A stretch of 64,000 nucleotides of DNA from positions 372,001 through 436,000 of the forward strand of contig NC_011961.1 in assembly GCF_000021685.1 (NCBI RefSeq), given 5' to 3'. The notes under the pieces are model-generated. The model was not told the DNA's origin, searched no databases, and saw only the letters and a list, made by a program, of their open reading frames with translations. Origin of the DNA: Thermomicrobium roseum DSM 5159 (lineage in GTDB: Bacteria > Chloroflexota > Chloroflexia > Thermomicrobiales > Thermomicrobiaceae). A program made the position numbers and the translations under genes. Shown here one piece after another: positions 61,461-64,000 of the stretch. Within the stretch, counting starts at the first letter, position 1, and each line of letters opens with the position of its first letter.

Positions 61461-63166
61461 GTCTCGTCCTCGACGCGGAGGACGATCGGCGAGCCGTGCG
61501 GACAGATCGCCGGAGTCTTCGTGGCTCCCCATGCCTGCACCAGCGCGCGCATCGCCGGACGGGCTAATGGTCGCCCACGCCGTACGGCCAACCGGCAAGC
61601 GAGCTGGATGAGCAGGCGATCGCGCCAGCTCGTGTCGTCCCATGCGTCCTCTGATTCCTCGAGCAGGGCCAGGAGAGCTGGAGCCAGCGCCGCTGGTTGA
61701 CCGAGATCCTGCAGTTCCGGCGGTCCAGCCACGACACCAGGGAGCGCGGGGACGGTGCGCACAAGGAACGAGCGCGGGCCGAACGGTTCTGCCTGGAAGC
61801 CGTAGGCGGCGAGTTCGTCCAGCCAGCGCGCGAAGCGGTCGCGATAGGCTGGCCGCACGTCGATGACGAGCGGCTCCGGTAACGGTACCGTGTCGTCGGC
61901 GCTCGGATGAGCGGCAGCGAGCCGTTCGTAGAGCACCCGCTCGTGAGCGCGGTGCTGGTCGACGAGCAAGAGCATGGCCGGGCCTTCCAGGAGAAGTAAA
62001 CGCTCTCGCACCTGGCCGATCAGTCGCAGTGGCGGAAAGGCGGGGGTGAGGATCGGCTCCTCGGTTTCCGGTCGGTCGTACGGGCGAGGTGTCTCTGCGA
62101 TGGCCGCGCGCACGGGATCGATGGCCGGAGTAGCCTCGAGGAAGGTGAAGCGACGCGGCGTGCGGGCGAGAAGGCTCCGCACTTCCTCGGCGATGGCTTG
62201 TCCCAGCTCGCGCTCGGCCCGGAGGCGGACCTCGAGTTTGGCTGGATGGATGTTCACGTCGACCGCGGCGGGGTCGGCCGTGATGACGAGCACCAGGACA
62301 GGGTGCCGGCCGCGCGGCAGGAGGGGCTGGTAGGCCGCCTCGAGGAGCGCGAGCACGGTGCGGGACTGTGCCCAACGGCCATTCACGACGACGTGCAGAT
62401 GGCGGCGGCTCGAGCGCGTGAGGTCAGGACTGCTGACGAACCCGCTACACGAGCAATCGCCGATCTTGAGCGGACCGAACGGCAAGAGCGAAGAGGCGAG
62501 CGTGGGTCCGTACAGCTCGCTGAGAACGACCCGCCTGTCACCCGAGCCGGTGGTCTGGAGGACGACCCGATCCTCGATACGGAGCGCGATGCGGACATGC
62601 GGGGCAGCGATGGCCAGGCGCTGGACGACGCGAGCGATCTCCGCCATCTCAGCGCGTGTGTTGCGCACGTGAGCGAGGCGCGCTGGGAGGTCCTCGAAAA
62701 GGTGGCGGACCGTGACCGTCGTTCCCGGTGGGTGCGCGATTGGCTCATCGGCCAGGATACGGCCGCCGCGGACCGTGAGCTGACGTCCGACCGGTGCGTC
62801 GCTCGTCGCGCTGGCGATGGTCAGCTCGGCGACGGCCGCGATACTGGGGAGCGCTTCGCCCCGGAAGCCGAGCGTCTCGATCCGCTCCAGGTCGTCCTCG
62901 GCGAGCTTGCTGGTGGCGTGCCGTTGCAGCGCGAGCGGCAGTTCATCAGCAGGGATGCCACAGCCGTCGTCGCTCACGCGGATCTCGTGCAGCCCGCCGC
63001 CGCGCACGCTGATGCGGATCCGGGATGCACCCGCATCGAGCGCGTTCTCGACGAGTTCCTTGACGACCGAGGCTGGCCGCTCGATCACCTCACCAGCAGC
63101 GATCCGTGCAGCGACGTTCGGCGGCAGGACGCGGATCGGGCGACGCGGGGGACGAGCGACCTGCAT
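61436..63166 (-). CDS. mutL: DNA mismatch repair protein MutL
   Basis: 576 residues. The GHKL ATPase motifs are ELVENALDAG, DDGCGI, TLGFRGEALPSIA and the FEDLPAR loop. The C-terminal dimerisation domain carries an endonuclease-type site DQHRAHERVLYE (consensus DQHAxxExxxxE), ACRLAVRRG and ICPHGSP, so it probably nicks DNA, as in bacteria without MutH. ATG 63166 lies 21 bases after the mutS stop, making a mutS-mutL operon. Confidence 0.93.
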   Translation of the reverse strand: MQVARPPRRPIRVLPPNVAARIAAGEVIERPASVVKELVENALDAGASRIRISVRGGGLHEIRVSDDGCGIPADELPLALQRHATSKLAEDDLERIETLGFRGEALPSIAAVAELTIASATSDAPVGRQLTVRGGRILADEPIAHPPGTTVTVRHLFEDLPARLAHVRNTRAEMAEIARVVQRLAIAAPHVRIALRIEDRVVLQTTGSGDRRVVLSELYGPTLASSLLPFGPLKIGDCSCSGFVSSPDLTRSSRRHLHVVVNGRWAQSRTVLALLEAAYQPLLPRGRHPVLVLVITADPAAVDVNIHPAKLEVRLRAERELGQAIAEEVRSLLARTPRRFTFLEATPAIDPVRAAIAETPRPYDRPETEEPILTPAFPPLRLIGQVRERLLLLEGPAMLLLVDQHRAHERVLYERLAAAHPSADDTVPLPEPLVIDVRPAYRDRFARWLDELAAYGFQAEPFGPRSFLVRTVPALPGVVAGPPELQDLGQPAALAPALLALLEESEDAWDDTSWRDRLLIQLACRLAVRRGRPLARPAMRALVQAWGATKTPAICPHGSPIVLRVEDETLAHQFDW

Positions 63167-63187
63167 CGTACGGCTCCACCCTGTCGA

Positions 63188-64000
63188 CTACGCTCTGCCC
63201 AGCTTGGCGCGCTGCTCGAAGAGCCAGTCCAGCGCTTGGCGCGGCGTGAGATTGGCGAGATCGAGCTCGAGCAGCGCGCGAGCCAGTTCCTCAGCGGCAT
63301 GGCGACGAGTGGGGAAGCCGGGAAGCGCGAGCTGGTGCGGGCTTGCGGTCAGCCCGTGCGGGTGCTCGGCTGTTTCGGAGTGCGGCGCGGCCGGCGTGGG
63401 AGCGGGCCGGCCGATCAGCAATCGCTCGGCTCGATCAGCTACCCAAGGAGGGAGGCCGGCCAGCCGGGCCACATGGATGCCGTAGGCCCGGTCGGCCGCG
63501 CCAGGTCGAACGCGATACAAGAAGACCACTCGCCCGTCTTGCTCCATCGCCGCGACATGGACGTTGGCGACGCCTGGCAATTCGGCCTCCAATGCTGTCA
63601 GCTCGAGGAAGTGGGTCGCAAAAAGCGTGCGAGCTCCGACCCGATCGTGCAGGTCTTCCAGTACAGCCCAGGCGATGGCGAGCCCGTCCTGTGTGGCGGT
63701 GCCCCGTCCGACTTCGTCGAGGATCACGAGGCTGCGCTGGGTGGCCTGGCGGAGAATGGTGGCCGTTTCCACCATCTCGACCATGAAGGTGCTCTGCCCA
63801 CCAGGCAGATCGTCGTGTGCACCGACACGACAGAAGATGCGATCGACGAGTCCGATGCGGGCGCGTGCCGCGGGGACGAAGGAACCGATCTGCGCCAAGA
63901 GCACGATCAAGGCGACTTGCCGAAGATAGGTGCTCTTGCCGCCCATGTTCGGTCCGGTGACCAGGAGGAGGCGTGGTCCATCGCCGCCCAGCTGGCAATC
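63188..64000 (-). CDS. mutS: DNA mismatch repair protein MutS, C-terminal part (runs off window)
   Basis: The last 270 residues. The P-loop VTGPNMGGKSTYLRQ, STFMVEM, LDEVGRGTATQDG (Walker B) and ATHFLEL give the ABC-type ATPase; a linker with HSETAEHPHG leads to the C-terminal helical segment (AEELARALLELDLANLTPRQ). MutS binds mismatches and recruits MutL. The mismatch-binding N-terminal domains lie beyond the window edge. The mutL start follows the stop by 21 bases. Confidence 0.95.
   Translation of the reverse strand, partial: DCQLGGDGPRLLLVTGPNMGGKSTYLRQVALIVLLAQIGSFVPAARARIGLVDRIFCRVGAHDDLPGGQSTFMVEMVETATILRQATQRSLVILDEVGRGTATQDGLAIAWAVLEDLHDRVGARTLFATHFLELTALEAELPGVANVHVAAMEQDGRVVFLYRVRPGAADRAYGIHVARLAGLPPWVADRAERLLIGRPAPTPAAPHSETAEHPHGLTASPHQLALPGFPTRRHAAEELARALLELDLANLTPRQALDWLFEQRAKLGRA

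Overview
The window is GC-rich, densely packed DNA from a bacterial chromosome. Gene content points to a thermophilic, aerobic Chloroflexota of the Thermomicrobia type (inference): a B-family haem-copper oxidase operon of the small subunit/subunit II/subunit I type, a CtaA-CtaB fusion, Thr/Pro-rich lipoproteins, an LPxTG surface protein, flotillin/NfeD, Yip1 and AAA-Lon proteins. No tRNA, rRNA, CRISPR array, insertion sequence or prophage was recognised.

Layout. 1-11.4 kb: start of an alcohol dehydrogenase, a DinB-like protein, a CtaG protein fused to a CuA-like domain, a large RecQ-type helicase coupled to a membrane-anchored coiled-coil protein, then a haem-copper oxidase operon and fused haem A/haem O synthases. 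11.4-22.6 kb: arginine-deiminase-like enzyme, PHP phosphatase, a repeat-built coiled-coil protein, a lone xanthine-dehydrogenase-type molybdenum subunit, a PfkB kinase, two exported proteins, a 1.1-kb stretch without a convincing gene, and a ubiquitin-like/Mut7-C protein. 22.9-30.2 kb: amidohydrolase, dCTP deaminase-like protein, a catalytically dead resolvase-like domain, Yip1 protein, Lon-like protease, two tiny membrane proteins and aspartate kinase. 30.5-35.7 kb: an ECF sigma factor fused to its own putative anti-sigma/membrane module, followed by three lipoproteins sharing a Cys-patterned domain. 36.1-41.4 kb: a SelW/Rdx-family gene with an in-frame UGA at the CxxU position, thiI, a PrsW-like protease, and flotillin/NfeD. 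41.6-45.4 kb: an amine (probably ethanolamine) utilisation cluster. 45.8-53.5 kb: envelope proteins, a DMT transporter, methionine aminopeptidase, CHRD and cupredoxin proteins. 54-64 kb: ftsH, yhhQ, phoX with a tandem Pho-box-like array, fabD-fabF, and mutS-mutL.

How the genes fit together. The oxidase operon, CtaG-CuA fusion and haem A synthase fusion form one respiratory biogenesis block. The sigma factor, lipoproteins, LPxTG protein, cupredoxins and CHRD protein are envelope-directed. The most noteworthy item is the SelW-like gene at 36161-36409: conventional gene calling would truncate it to 60 residues, but reading the UGA as selenocysteine restores a complete 82-residue SelW protein, and a small hairpin in SECIS position follows the UGA.
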